From NCBI RefSeq assembly GCF_900100795.1, contig NZ_FNCO01000007.1:186001-250000 (forward strand): DNA of 64,000 nt. Reading direction: 5' to 3'. A program made the translations under genes and the position numbers. This DNA comes from Pseudomonas abietaniphila (GTDB taxonomy: Bacteria; Pseudomonadota; Gammaproteobacteria; Pseudomonadales; Pseudomonadaceae). The notes below the pieces were generated by a model that searched no databases, had not been told where the DNA came from, and saw only the letters and a program-made list of their open reading frames with translations. Below are positions 27,027 to 36,417 of the stretch, one piece after another (within the stretch, counting starts at the first letter, position 1; each line of letters starts with the position of its first letter).

Positions 27027-27821
27027 TCAACCGAACACCGTCACCGTCTGACGGCTGATAGCAACCAACTCCCCTTTCGGCGTCCAGAGTCCGGCTGCTA
27101 CGTGGCCGTAACCGTCGCGCGCGTGCTCGATCACCGCCTTGTACTGCGTCCAGTCACGGGTCGTCAGCTCAGGTAACGGCTGCACAAACTCGATGGTCCA
27201 GGTCAGTGAACTGCCCGGCGCCGGTTTATTGAGGTGCGGCAACACCGCAGGCGGCCAGCTGTCGACGAGCGCGAGCAGGTGCGCCTCGGTCAGTTTCTCC
27301 TCCTCGACATCCTTCAAACGCGCGTAGCCACCAATGGCCGGCGACTTCGTGTGGGTGTACGGCAGACCGCCCAATGCCCAGCGCATGTCGATGAAACGCA
27401 GGTATTCAGGCATCACCCCGGAAATGAACGGGAATGCCTGGACATCCTCCACGGGTTTGAGCGCCGGCGCAGGTTCGGCTTCAACCGCAATCATCGATTC
27501 ACGAGGGGCGCCGAAACTGCCCTGAATCAATGTCACGGTTTCGCCGTTCTGCACGGCGCGTCCCAGCACCTGACTGACCGCTTTGCCCTCGCGCAGGATT
27601 TCGACCTCGAATGAAATCGGCGTATCGATCGCCGCAGGACCGACAAAACAGATCGCCAGTGAGCGAACCGGCCGATCAACCGGCACTTTGGCGCGCATGG
27701 CCTCGAACTGCAGCGCCGCGATCAGTCCCCCGAAGCACGAACGGCCCTGAGACCACGATGCGGGAATGGTCACCGACTGCGGGTGATCGCGAACGGCGTC
27801 GAGCAATTGGGAGAATGTCAT
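27027..27821 (-). CDS. Acyl-CoA thioesterase-like double-hotdog protein
   Basis: 264 aa from MTFSQLLDAV, with GGAG 5 nt before the ATG. The SWSQGRSCFGGLIAALQFEA and MRWALGGLPYTHTKSP segments and the closing YGHVAAGLWTPKGELVAISRQ are typical of the TesB-like thioesterase family, two hotdog domains in one chain. It probably releases CoA from acyl-CoA in the cytoplasm; chain-length preference is not visible. Confidence 0.82.
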   Translation of the reverse strand: MTFSQLLDAVRDHPQSVTIPASWSQGRSCFGGLIAALQFEAMRAKVPVDRPVRSLAICFVGPAAIDTPISFEVEILREGKAVSQVLGRAVQNGETVTLIQGSFGAPRESMIAVEAEPAPALKPVEDVQAFPFISGVMPEYLRFIDMRWALGGLPYTHTKSPAIGGYARLKDVEEEKLTEAHLLALVDSWPPAVLPHLNKPAPGSSLTWTIEFVQPLPELTTRDWTQYKAVIEHARDGYGHVAAGLWTPKGELVAISRQTVTVFG

Positions 27822-27930
27822 GCGCACTCCATGTGGCAGCCAACGAATCGGTGGGTGAAGTGCAGGATCTTATCGAGGCACCGGCCACAGGACAGCGCTC
27901 ATATGCGCCAATCCTGCGGCCTGATCGGGA

Positions 27931-28710
27931 TCAATGTGCGGGCGCATCACCAAAGCAGGCGTGAAACAGCCGCTCCAGCGCTTTGTCGGACTTCTCCTCG
28001 GCGCGCAGAATCCCCAGCTCCCAACCGGCGACACAGGGCGCCAGATCGGCTTGCTGCCCAGCCTGCGCCAACCATTGCAGATGGTCGTGCCAGTCACCCA
28101 GCGCGCCTTGTGCCGACTTGAGCCGCTTCTGCATGCCTTGCGGCTGGTGGCTCAGCTCCGGATACGCTTCGGCGGCATACCGGACACGTTTGATCAACAA
28201 CCGCAGACGGTGCCGATCATGGGCGGGATCGGCCATGGCTTCACGCAGGGTCTTCCACTGCTTGTCCATGCGCTTTTCGATGCGTTGGCGCAGCTTCTTC
28301 AGCAGACCATGGCGCTGTTGCGCACGCAGAAACGACGGGAGCTGGTCCAGCACCCCGAACAAGCGGTTGAGCTCAGCCGAGCTGGCGACCCGCGGGCAGG
28401 CTGACGCGAGGTGCTTTTCGCGTTTGACGGCAGCCTGATCCATGCCCTGCTCGCGCAGGTACGCGGCCAGCACTTGCATGTCGCGCAGGGGCGTCGTGAG
28501 GTCACCCACCCCTTTGGCGGCCTCCTCGACCTGCTCCATGCCGGGCAACCCGCGCAGCGGCCGAAGCACGCTGCGCAGACGCCGGACCGTGGTGCGCAGA
28601 TCATGCAGCGCCTCACTGTCCGTGGAGGCGACCAGGCGAGCATGACACGCCAGCAACTTGATGTTGAGGCTGAGAATCTCGGCGATCAGATGATCGACCA
28701 TGGTAGACAT
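27931..28710 (-). CDS. CHAD-domain protein
   Basis: 259 aa of helical CHAD domain. Conserved basic/His motifs include LHDLRTTVRRLRSVLRPL, a central KLRQRIEKRMDKQWK and LRLLIKRVRYAAEAYPEL. CHAD domains bind polyphosphate. It begins 19 bp after the tgpA stop with its own GGAG RBS, so it is probably the last gene of the moxR-DUF58-tgpA transcript. Confidence 0.88.
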   Translation of the reverse strand: MSTMVDHLIAEILSLNIKLLACHARLVASTDSEALHDLRTTVRRLRSVLRPLRGLPGMEQVEEAAKGVGDLTTPLRDMQVLAAYLREQGMDQAAVKREKHLASACPRVASSAELNRLFGVLDQLPSFLRAQQRHGLLKKLRQRIEKRMDKQWKTLREAMADPAHDRHRLRLLIKRVRYAAEAYPELSHQPQGMQKRLKSAQGALGDWHDHLQWLAQAGQQADLAPCVAGWELGILRAEEKSDKALERLFHACFGDAPAH

Positions 28711-28729
28711 GAGGCACTCCTATTGTCTG

Positions 28730-30730
28730 TTAAGGCTGCCTGTCCTTCACGGCGGACAGGCGCCAGGGCAAGCTGCGACGCAGGTACTTCAAACGTCGAC
28801 GCAATTGGGCGACCGAACCGCAAACGCCAGCATAACGTTGCGCTTCGAACTCGCGGGCAAATCCTTCAATGGCGTCCGCGTGCATCGGGAAGCGCCGGGC
28901 CGCGCGGGCTGCGAACGCTTGCGCACCTTCACCCTGTTGACGTCTGAGACCGTGGCGCGCCAGCAGTCGTTCGAACGCGTTGAACAAACGGAGCTGCGAA
29001 TCGCTTTCCCGTCGCCACGGTTTGAACAGCCACAACGCAATTAACCCGAGGATAACCACGGCGCCACCGACGAAGGCCGGCGTCTCGAAACCGGAGAACC
29101 AGCGGCCCAGCACCTGCAGTTGTTGCTGGCCCTGATAACCGAGGACCCAGCGCTGCCAGCCGTAATTGAGGTTGTCCCAACTCAAGCGAATCGAATTGAG
29201 CCAGGCCAGATGCCGATACCGCAGCGCCGACATCGGTGAGTCCGCGAGAAAATCTTCATCGGCGGCCAGTGCCTGCTCCAGACCCTGCTCGATCCGCGCG
29301 GGTGCCACAGCGGCCGTTGGATCGACGCTGCGCCAGCCAATGCCCGCCTGCCAGTATTCCACCCAGGCGTGAGCGTCGAACTGGCGCACGCTGATGTAGT
29401 TGCCATCCGGGTTCAGCTCGCCGCCCTGATAACCGGCTACCACGCGTGCGGGAATACCTGCGGCCCGCAGCACGTAGGTCATCGCGCCTGCGTAATGGGC
29501 GCAGAACCCGGCGCGGCTGCCGAACAGAAAGTCATCGATGCTGTTGGGACCCAGCGCCGGCGGTTTGAGGGTGTAGTGGAAAGGCTGCTCGGTGAAATAA
29601 GACAACAGCGCGTCCACCAGCGCGTCGGGTTTACCGTAGCGGCGATGCAGATCGGCGGCGAACTCGCGCGTTTCGGGGTTGCCCTTGGCCGGCAGTTGCA
29701 GATTCTGCATCCGCCCGCCATCGCTGAGGACGGTTTCCCGCACGGCATCCGGCCACGAATTGACGTTGTAAAGCATCGACTGCTCGATCGGGCGTCGGCG
29801 CTGCCAGCGAAAATCGCTCATCTGACGAACGCCGGCCAGTTCGACGTCACCGACGTCCAGAGCCATCAGCCATGGCTTGCCGGTCGGCTCCATGACGATG
29901 CTGTAACTGAGCTTTTCGCCTTCCCTGTGCCAGTCAGGCGCATCCGGCACCTGCGCGCGTGAGGATTGCGACCAACGCCGGCCGTCGAACTGTTCCAGGG
30001 TCAGGCCACGCCAGTACTGTTGATTGCGCGGCGGCGTGGGCCCCTCGAAACTGGCCCTGAACACCAGGGACGCAGACTTGCTCAGTTCGGCGATGTCGCC
30101 CGGCGCCATGCTGTCGGACAACCCCGTCAGCGCCTTGTTACTGGGTTGCGGTAGCGACCACAAGGGATCCAGGCGCGGAAAGAACAGAAACAACAGCAGC
30201 ATCAGCGGCACCGCTTGCACCAGCAGCTTGACCGCCAGCATCAAGGTGCTCGCAGGTTTGCTGGACACCGCCGATTGCTGCAGCCCGATCAACGCGGCGA
30301 GCAAGGTCGCAATCGGCAGCAGCGTGAACAGCCCCCAGAGCATCGCGTCCTCGAACAAATAGCCCACGGCAACGCAAAAGAACCCGAGGAAAATCAACAC
30401 CAGCGCGTCGCGCCGGGTCTGCATCTCCAGCATCTTCAGGATGAACGCGGCGATCAGCAGCGCCGCCCCGGCATCCAGCCCGACCAGACTGCCCCGCGCG
30501 AGAAAGATCCCGCCCGCGGTGCCCACCAGCAAACCCGACTTGACCCAAGTGCCCGGCATCCGCACGCGCATACGGAAGATCTGGATGCGCCAGAACGTGC
30601 AGGCCAGCCACAAGACGATCAGGGAAACAGGGATGTGCAGCGCGAACGGCACGATGACCAGTGCCTGGGCAATCAACAGCCAGTTCAGGCTGACACGCGG
30701 AATAGGCTGGGCAAGATGAGCCGATGTCAT
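28730..30730 (-). CDS. tgpA: Transglutaminase-like membrane protein TgpA
   Basis: 666 aa from MTSAHLAQPIPR, after an AAGGTGGGACGG Shine-Dalgarno; a longer in-frame extension overlaps the previous gene. Five or six N-terminal TM segments (DUF3488) are followed by a periplasmic transglutaminase core. Its triad is Cys in GSRAGFCAHYAGAM, His in FDAHAWVEYW and Asp in WRSVDPTAAV. A late TM (FVGGAVVILGLIALWLF) and a cytoplasmic DUF4129-like tail complete it. From memory the P. aeruginosa orthologue is essential and has transglutaminase activity. Confidence 0.9.
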   Translation of the reverse strand: MTSAHLAQPIPRVSLNWLLIAQALVIVPFALHIPVSLIVLWLACTFWRIQIFRMRVRMPGTWVKSGLLVGTAGGIFLARGSLVGLDAGAALLIAAFILKMLEMQTRRDALVLIFLGFFCVAVGYLFEDAMLWGLFTLLPIATLLAALIGLQQSAVSSKPASTLMLAVKLLVQAVPLMLLLFLFFPRLDPLWSLPQPSNKALTGLSDSMAPGDIAELSKSASLVFRASFEGPTPPRNQQYWRGLTLEQFDGRRWSQSSRAQVPDAPDWHREGEKLSYSIVMEPTGKPWLMALDVGDVELAGVRQMSDFRWQRRRPIEQSMLYNVNSWPDAVRETVLSDGGRMQNLQLPAKGNPETREFAADLHRRYGKPDALVDALLSYFTEQPFHYTLKPPALGPNSIDDFLFGSRAGFCAHYAGAMTYVLRAAGIPARVVAGYQGGELNPDGNYISVRQFDAHAWVEYWQAGIGWRSVDPTAAVAPARIEQGLEQALAADEDFLADSPMSALRYRHLAWLNSIRLSWDNLNYGWQRWVLGYQGQQQLQVLGRWFSGFETPAFVGGAVVILGLIALWLFKPWRRESDSQLRLFNAFERLLARHGLRRQQGEGAQAFAARAARRFPMHADAIEGFAREFEAQRYAGVCGSVAQLRRRLKYLRRSLPWRLSAVKDRQP

Positions 30731-30743
30731 GACCGTCCCACCT

Positions 30744-31700
30744 TCATGCCCGCACGCCGTACAGAGCCAACTGCCGCAAACACGCTTCCCGGTGCGCGTC
30801 ACCGCTGTCCACCGCCGACAAAAAACCCGGCAGGCGCAAGGCAAACGGTTGCTGGCGCTGAGACAATTCGAGCACCCAGTAACACAGGCGCGACAGTCGC
30901 TCTTCGATGTCGCCGCCCAACGCCATGAAATCCAGGCACAAGTCGTGGCCGCTGAGGTCGGTGAACTCCTTGACCATCAGCCCTTGCCCGCGCGACCAGG
31001 CTTTCCAGTGCATACGGCGCATCGAATCGCCTGGCTGCCACAGGCGCAGCCCCTGGTAATCATCGACGCCCTGCCCCCGCGTGGCCTGACCGTCGTCTTC
31101 GGCATGGGGCTGTACACCTTGCAGCAATGGCATGCTGCCCGGCACCGGGCGCGGATAGATCAGCACCGTCTGCTCCAGATCCAGCCAGCTCCAGGCGCGA
31201 AAAATGCCTAAGGGGAACACGCTTTCGACCCGCAAACGCGGCGCCCGCAACCAACCCCGATTCACGGCGGGCAAGGTCAACGCAACTTCGACCTGACGCG
31301 CTGGCTCGACGTCGGTCTGTTCCAGCTGCTCGCTGTCCCAACCCAGCGCGATGGCCTGATGACCGCTCGAACTGCTCTCCAGACGCAGGCGCAATTGCAC
31401 CGGCTCCCCGACGAACACCGAGCGGGCATTGCTGGCGCTGAGGATCAGGCCGCTGAAGTTGCGATAGGTGTGCAGAATCGCGAGGATCCCCACCGAGACC
31501 ATGAGGAAGGTCAGGCCATAGGCCAGGCTGTTCTGGTAATTAATTGACACCAACAACAGTAAAAACAGCACCAGCGCGTACGTGCCGCCGACCCGGGTCG
31601 GCAGTATGAAGATTCGGCGGTGATCGAGCTCGATCCGCGACGCCGGGGGAATACGACGTCCCACCCAGCGCTGCCAGACCGGTTTGAACTGTGGCATCAA
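30744..31700 (-). CDS. DUF58 domain protein
   Basis: 318 aa. Two adjacent TM segments (~35-75) are followed by a soluble region with the DUF58 core GDSMRRMHWKAWSRGQGLMV. The start codon overlaps the moxR stop (ATGA), and tgpA begins 13 bp after its stop. DUF58 proteins usually act with MoxR ATPases in assembling or activating periplasmic or metal-dependent complexes. Confidence 0.88.
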   Translation of the reverse strand: MMPQFKPVWQRWVGRRIPPASRIELDHRRIFILPTRVGGTYALVLFLLLLVSINYQNSLAYGLTFLMVSVGILAILHTYRNFSGLILSASNARSVFVGEPVQLRLRLESSSSGHQAIALGWDSEQLEQTDVEPARQVEVALTLPAVNRGWLRAPRLRVESVFPLGIFRAWSWLDLEQTVLIYPRPVPGSMPLLQGVQPHAEDDGQATRGQGVDDYQGLRLWQPGDSMRRMHWKAWSRGQGLMVKEFTDLSGHDLCLDFMALGGDIEERLSRLCYWVLELSQRQQPFALRLPGFLSAVDSGDAHREACLRQLALYGVRA

Positions 31701-32614
31701 AGCACCGGCACCTCACGCAGCAGCCATTGAACCAACGCCCCGCCGCCGTGCCCGGTCGGATCGGAACGCTCGCGCAGACGATGACCGATCACGGCCGGCA
31801 AAATCGCCTGAACGTCTTCAGGTATCACGTAATCACGCCCGGCCAGCAACGCCCAGGCCCGCGCCGCCGACAGAATCGCCAGGCTTGCCCTGGGCGACAA
31901 GCCATAGGCAAATTGTGGCTGGCTGCGCGTGGCATCGACCAGCCGCAGCACATAATCCACCAGCGCGTCGCTCGCCCTTACCCGGCGCGCCTCTCCCTGC
32001 AGGGCCGCCAGTTCAGTGTGGTCGAGAATCGGCTCGATGCGCGGCAATAACTCGCGCCGCGATTCGCCCAGCAGCAAGGCTTTCTCCGCCGAGCGCGCCG
32101 GGTAGCCCAGTGACAATCGCATCAGAAAACGGTCCAGTTGCGACTCGGGCAGGGCAAACGTACCGCCCTGGCTGAACGGGTTTTGCGTGGCGATGACAAA
32201 AAAGGGATCGGGCAACATGCGGGTTGCACCCTCGATGGTCACCTGCCCCTCTTCCATCGCTTCGAGCAGCGCGCTCTGGCTTTTCGGTGTCGCCCGGTTG
32301 ATCTCGTCGGCCAACACCAGTTCGGCGAAGATCGGTCCGGGATGAAAGGTGAACTGACCGGTTTCCCGGTCGAAGATCGACGTACCGAGAATATCCCCTG
32401 GCAGCAGGTCGGAGGTGAATTGAATCCGCTGAAAACTCAATCCCAACACCCGCGCCAGCGTATGACTGAGCGTGGTTTTGCCCATGCCGGGCAAATCTTC
32501 GATCAACAGATGCCCCCCGCCCAGCAGACACGTCATGGCCAGACGAACCTGAGGCTCCTTGCCCAGCACCACTTCATTGATCGCGTTTAGACAAGCATCC
32601 AGTTTTCTGCCCAT
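31697..32614 (-). CDS. MoxR-family AAA+ ATPase
   Basis: 305 aa. Walker A EDLPGMGKTTLSHTL, Walker B ADEINRATPKSQSALLEAME, sensor IATQNPFSQGGTFALPESQ and arginine finger region are all intact. It is a cytoplasmic chaperone-like ATPase heading the moxR-DUF58-tgpA-CHAD operon. The promoter must lie in 32615-32796. Confidence 0.93.
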   Translation of the reverse strand: MGRKLDACLNAINEVVLGKEPQVRLAMTCLLGGGHLLIEDLPGMGKTTLSHTLARVLGLSFQRIQFTSDLLPGDILGTSIFDRETGQFTFHPGPIFAELVLADEINRATPKSQSALLEAMEEGQVTIEGATRMLPDPFFVIATQNPFSQGGTFALPESQLDRFLMRLSLGYPARSAEKALLLGESRRELLPRIEPILDHTELAALQGEARRVRASDALVDYVLRLVDATRSQPQFAYGLSPRASLAILSAARAWALLAGRDYVIPEDVQAILPAVIGHRLRERSDPTGHGGGALVQWLLREVPVL

Positions 32615-32796
32615 TGGAAAGCCTCCCCAGGCGACTGCTCATGGCTAGTAGGACGGCAGAAGATGCCAGACATGCAGCCACTTTAAAGTCAGCGTAGGCC
32701 TTTTCGCCAGAGCGGATGGAGCGATTGGAGAGGATTTGTTGCGCGAGGGTGAGGACTTGCTGATTGACCACGGAATTCCAGCGGATGGAAAGCACT

Positions 32797-32884
32797 GTGG
32801 AAGCGAATTCATTTGCGATCAGATGGATCAGACAATCAAGCGACTGCGCCTGGACCGGCCTCTCGCGAATGAATTCGCTCCCAC
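32797..32884. repeat. REP pair with GAATTCATT core
   Basis: GTGGAAGCGAATTCATTTGCGA (positions 32797-32818) is an inverted near-copy of the arm at 32863-32884 (core GCGAATGAATTCGCTCCCAC), with two mismatches. The same type occurs at 46863 and 61533. It sits in the 297-bp gap between moxR and the small lipoprotein; otherwise the gap holds only the moxR promoter region. Confidence 0.8.
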
Positions 32885-32911
32885 AGGGAATAACGTCGCA
32901 CCCGACCCGGA

Positions 32912-33190
32912 TTACCGACCGGCGCGGGACTCACGGATATAGAAACGGGCTTTCTCGGCTTTCTCGGAACAGCCCTCGAACGCCTCGAACTGCTGCTGGG
33001 TCTTGGCGCCTGTCAGCAACGACAACGCTTTGGAGTAGCTGACCGTACCGGCAAAACCTTCCGCTTTGGCCAGATCCAGCTCATGCCAGGCGGCATCCAG
33101 ATTGGTGGCGCAGCTGTCGCGGTAGGCGGTTTTACCCGCGCAGCCTGTGAGAACAAGGGCAAGCAAAGGCAGGCAGATCCAGGCTTTCAT
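32912..33190 (-). CDS. Small lipoprotein of unknown function
   Basis: 92 aa. MKAWICLPLLALVLTGCAG has lipobox LTGC. The mature ~76 residues are mostly helical (LDAAWHELDLAKAEGF; AFEGCSEKAEKARFYIRES), with two Cys residues (DSCATN, EGCSEK) that may form a disulfide. Monocistronic. No named family. Confidence 0.75.
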   Translation of the reverse strand: MKAWICLPLLALVLTGCAGKTAYRDSCATNLDAAWHELDLAKAEGFAGTVSYSKALSLLTGAKTQQQFEAFEGCSEKAEKARFYIRESRAGR

Positions 33191-33353
33191 GCGGTGTTAC
33201 CTCAACAATGGAAATCGATGATGCGGCTTTGACGGCCCGGCGATGCAAAAGTGCCACAGTCGGCCGTGCGAGCCTATCGATTTCTATCGTGGATGTTGAT
33301 CATGAAGGCCTTGCGATCGGCCATCGCCGTCTGCGCGTTGGCGCGGGTGTCGA

Positions 33354-33746
33354 TCAGTCCTTGGGCGCGTACTGCATGTCGCCGTTGCCGAACGACCAGT
33401 TTTCACGTTTGACTTCGACCAGATTGATCCAGATGTCTTCCTGTCGCAGCCCGGTCCGGTCGTGAATCCCTTGCGCCACGGCCTTGTAGAACGCTTTCTT
33501 GACGTCGATGCTTCGCCCCTCGTTCCAGGTGATCTGGATGAACACAATGTTCGGGGTGTACGTCACCCCCAGATAGCCCGCCGCCGGGTAAACCAGTTCG
33601 TCCGAAGCATGGCGATGGACGATCTGGAACTTGTCGTGCTCAGGCACATTGGCCGTGCTGAGCATCGCTTCGTAGATGACATCGCTGATCGTCGCAACGG
33701 TGTCGGAGGAGGTTTGAGCAGCAACGTCGATTCTGACCAGGGGCAT
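33354..33746 (-). CDS. Tautomerase-superfamily protein (MSAD-like)
   Basis: 130 aa starting MPLVRIDVAAQ after AAGGAG. Pro2 becomes the N-terminal catalytic proline once Met is removed. The KFQIVHRHASDELVY and VEVKRENWSFGNGDMQYA segments are like the malonate-semialdehyde-decarboxylase group of tautomerases. It acts in the cytoplasm; the physiological substrate is unknown. In-frame codons further upstream lack an RBS and would hide the catalytic proline. Confidence 0.85.
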   Translation of the reverse strand: MPLVRIDVAAQTSSDTVATISDVIYEAMLSTANVPEHDKFQIVHRHASDELVYPAAGYLGVTYTPNIVFIQITWNEGRSIDVKKAFYKAVAQGIHDRTGLRQEDIWINLVEVKRENWSFGNGDMQYAPKD

Positions 33747-33969
33747 CGGGTAACTCCTTCTGCTTGGAAATGAGTAGGTCCGGACAGGAGAGCCACCTGC
33801 CCGCTCATTAAGATTACATTCGCCATCCAAAAAAGATATCGTCATTTTCGAACGCATCGCCGACATCCACACATTCGCGCGCGACGGCGTGAGAGATTCT
33901 CGTTAAAGACCAGATGAATCACTGCTGCCTTGGGCGTAGGGTAGAACCCTTGCAACGGGGAGCCTGCAC

Positions 33970-35034
33970 ATGAAAAAAAGAATTGCGCTGGTCTTGGGTT
34001 CCGGGGGTGCCAGGGGATATGCGCACATTGGGGTCATCGAGGAGCTGGAACGCCGCGGTTACGACATTGCCTGCATCGCCGGGTGTTCGATGGGCGCGGT
34101 GGTGGGCGGAATCTACGCGGCGGGGAAGCTGCCCGAATACAAAGCCTGGATCGAGAGCCTGGATTATCTGGATGTGTTGCGCCTGGTGGACGTGAGCTTC
34201 CGGCTTGGGGCCATTCGTGGGGAAAAGGTCTTTGGGCAGATTCGCGAAATCGTCGGTGAAATCAATATCGAGGACCTGCGCATTCCCTACACCGCCGTGG
34301 CCACCGACCTGACCAACCAGCAGGAAATCTGGTTCCAGGAAGGCAACCTGCATTCGGCCATGCGCGCCTCGGCGGCGATTCCCAGCCTGTTCACGCCGGT
34401 GGTTCAGGGCAACCGCACCCTGGTGGACGGCGGTCTGCTCAACCCGTTGCCGATCGTGCCGGTGGTGTCCAGCCACTGCGACCTGATCGTCGCCGTCAAC
34501 CTCAACTCGACCAACCAGACGCAGTACCAGTTGCCCGTGATCGAGCGCCCGCCGGCCGTGAAAAAGCGCTTTGACAGCCTGATCAGCTCCATCGGTTCGC
34601 ACTTGCCGTTCCGTCGCAAAATGGACGTGGCGGGCGATGATGTATTGCGACTGGAACAGGACAGCCTCAAGGCGACCGCCGCCACCTTGCCGACCAACCC
34701 CTGGCTGACCGGCAGCAACACCGACTCCGCCGACCCGCAAGGCCAGCAACCGGCCGCAGCACCCCAGGCGGCCGGTGCGCCGAAGTCTGCCAGTGGATCG
34801 ATCATCGTCGACAACGTGGGCCCGGCATCCTTGCTGGACCTGATCAACCAGAGTTTCGAGGTGATGCAGACGTCATTGGCGCAGTACAAAATCGCCGGCT
34901 ACCCGCCGGACATCCTGATCAACGTCCCCAAGCGCGTGTGCCGGTTCTTCGAGTTCTACAAAGCACCGGAGCTCATCGCCCTCGGCCGCGAGATCGCCCG
35001 AGATACGCTGGACCGCTATGAGCGGGAGCATTGA
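33970..35034 (+). CDS. Patatin-like phospholipase, RssA-like
   Basis: 354 aa. Oxyanion loop LGSGGARGYAHIGV, nucleophile serine in GCSMGAVVGG and catalytic Asp in TLVDGGLLNPLP form the patatin Ser-Asp dyad. No signal peptide, so cytoplasmic. The region ~245-280 (PTNPWLTGSNTDSADPQ then an Ala/Pro/Gln-rich stretch) is low complexity, and the C-terminal domain resembles RssA. It probably hydrolyses phospholipid or lysophospholipid. Confidence 0.87.
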   Translation: MKKRIALVLGSGGARGYAHIGVIEELERRGYDIACIAGCSMGAVVGGIYAAGKLPEYKAWIESLDYLDVLRLVDVSFRLGAIRGEKVFGQIREIVGEINIEDLRIPYTAVATDLTNQQEIWFQEGNLHSAMRASAAIPSLFTPVVQGNRTLVDGGLLNPLPIVPVVSSHCDLIVAVNLNSTNQTQYQLPVIERPPAVKKRFDSLISSIGSHLPFRRKMDVAGDDVLRLEQDSLKATAATLPTNPWLTGSNTDSADPQGQQPAAAPQAAGAPKSASGSIIVDNVGPASLLDLINQSFEVMQTSLAQYKIAGYPPDILINVPKRVCRFFEFYKAPELIALGREIARDTLDRYEREH

Positions 35035-35136
35035 AAGGTACAGCGGGCGGCGGGAGCTTCCATGGCTCTCAAACCCGTGGTGTCAGTCCGCTTCTTGAGC
35101 GGTCGCAAAGCCTGACAGCCTGCGCCAGCTCCCGGA

Positions 35137-35178
35137 TGACGCAGAGCGTCATTGACTGGGCTACCACGCGGAGCGTGG
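35137..35178. repeat. Double short-hairpin intergenic repeat
   Basis: TGACGC-aga-GCGTCA (35137-35151) and CCACGC-gga-GCGTGG (35164-35178) are two perfect 6-bp hairpins 12 bp apart. From memory this paired layout is common between genes in Pseudomonas genomes. It lies downstream of the patatin gene. Confidence 0.55.
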
Positions 35179-35220
35179 GAACCATCAAGAAAGCGCAAGA
35201 CGCGCTCCGCTTTCGCTTCA

Positions 35221-35250
35221 GATCTTGATCTTGATCTTGATCTTGATCTT
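35221..35250. repeat. Hexanucleotide tandem repeat (GATCTT)5
   Basis: Five exact head-to-tail copies of GATCTT, just before copy B of the dispersed repeat. It is in non-coding sequence. Confidence 0.9.
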
Positions 35251-35264
35251 CATACCGCAGCAGG

Positions 35265-35512
35265 CCAGACACCACAAAACGCGACTTGGGTGCAGGCTGA
35301 ACGCAGGCGGCGCGCAGTGGGCCGAGCGGCATGGATGCCGCGAGAGCCGCCCCCCGCCATGGATGGCGGATGGCGGCGGGCCCACGGAGCGTCGCCGAAG
35401 TGAAGGAACCCGACGAAGTCGGGCCCAACCAGGAGCATAGGACCCTTGGTTACTTGGGGTCTTTTCAAGTAACCCGCCGCAGGCGGAACAGTTTGGCCGT
35501 TAGGACAAACCC
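35265..35512 (+). repeat. Composite dispersed intergenic repeat, copy B
   Basis: It runs from CCAGACACCACAAAACGCGA through GAGCGGCATGGATGCCGCGA and GGCGGGCCCACGGAGCGTCG to AAGTAACCCGCCGCAGGCGG and GGCCGTTAGGACAAACCC. The same order of blocks occurs inverted at 44026-44278 and partly at 44590-44754. Open frames through it are repeat-derived. The 35035-35666 gap holds only this and the two repeats before it. Confidence 0.85.
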
Positions 35513-35666
35513 AACCATCAGCGTCAGCCCAAATAGTGAAAATGCACACCATACAGGTCAGCTTGCTGACGAGCGCGCCAGATCAGCCACCTCAGTCGTG
35601 GATGACTTACCGCTTTCGTGAGCAGGTCGATTCCAACTGGGTTAAATCAATTGCTCCGGACCTGCC

Positions 35667-36356
35667 TCAGCTCTCCACCAACCGATACCCCACGCCCGCC
35701 TCAGTCACGATAAACCGAGGAGCAGCGGGATCATCCGCGAGTTTCTGACGCAAATGCCCGACCACAATGCGCAGGTAGTGGGTATCGTCGACATGGGTCG
35801 GGCCCCAGATATCCTTGAGCAATTGCTGCTGGGTAATGACACGCCCCGGATGCCGCGCCAGCTGCGCCAGCACAGCGTACTCCTTGCGTGTCAGCGCCAC
35901 CTCGACGCTGTCGAGCAATACGCGTCGGTAGGCCAGATCGATGGTCAGCGGGCCGATCACCAGCGCCGAGTCGACCTGACCCGTCTCCGGTGCCTGCCGC
36001 AGCAAGGCCCGAATCCGCGCGAGAAACTCCTGAATACCGAACGGCTTGGTCACGTAGTCGTTCGCCCCGGAATCCAGTGCGCGCACCTTTTCCCCTTCGC
36101 TGGCACGCACCGACAGCACCAGCACAGGCACCGCCGACCACTCGCGAAACTGCGCCAGAACGTCCTGACCGTCCATGTCCGGCAAACCCAGGTCGAGCAC
36201 CAGCAAGTCAGGCTTGTTCAGCGCCGCCTGGCTAAGGCCCTCGGTCCCGGTGCCGGCCTCCAGCACCTTGTAGCCTTGTGACGACAGGCTGATGCGCAGA
36301 AACTTGCGAATCTGCGGCTCGTCATCGATCACCAGAATGGTTGCCGCCTGGTTCAT
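35667..36356 (-). CDS. kdpE: Response regulator KdpE
   Basis: 229 aa OmpR-type regulator from MNQAATILVIDDEP, with GGGAAA upstream. Receiver with acidic pocket DDE and phospho-Asp in LLVLDLGLPDMDG, Lys in YVTKPFG. The winged-helix output ends HLRQKLADDPAAPRFIVTEA. It activates kdpFABC when phosphorylated by KdpD. Last gene of the kdp block, 61 bp after kdpD. Confidence 0.94.
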   Translation of the reverse strand: MNQAATILVIDDEPQIRKFLRISLSSQGYKVLEAGTGTEGLSQAALNKPDLLVLDLGLPDMDGQDVLAQFREWSAVPVLVLSVRASEGEKVRALDSGANDYVTKPFGIQEFLARIRALLRQAPETGQVDSALVIGPLTIDLAYRRVLLDSVEVALTRKEYAVLAQLARHPGRVITQQQLLKDIWGPTHVDDTHYLRIVVGHLRQKLADDPAAPRFIVTEAGVGYRLVES

Positions 36357-36417
36357 GCTTTTCCCGTTACCCATGATTTTCGATTGCAGAACATCGCCAG
36401 CGTAACCCGGCCTCTGC

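Noticed and set aside
30731..30844. N-terminal extension of TgpA
   Set aside because: It would overlap the DUF58 gene and precede the strong RBS; the Met at 30730 begins the conserved sequence.
32574..32795. 73-codon frame on the minus strand
   Set aside because: It overlaps the moxR start and promoter region, has no RBS or recognisable protein features.
33211..33282. GAAATCGAT...ATCGATTTC inverted repeat downstream of the tautomerase gene
   Set aside because: The arms are 9 bp but the loop is ~55 bp and there is no T-run; symmetry this small at this distance is weak evidence.
35152..35440. Frames with Asp-Leu or Asp-Gln runs
   Set aside because: They come from translating the (GATCTT)5 tract and the dispersed repeat; not protein-coding.
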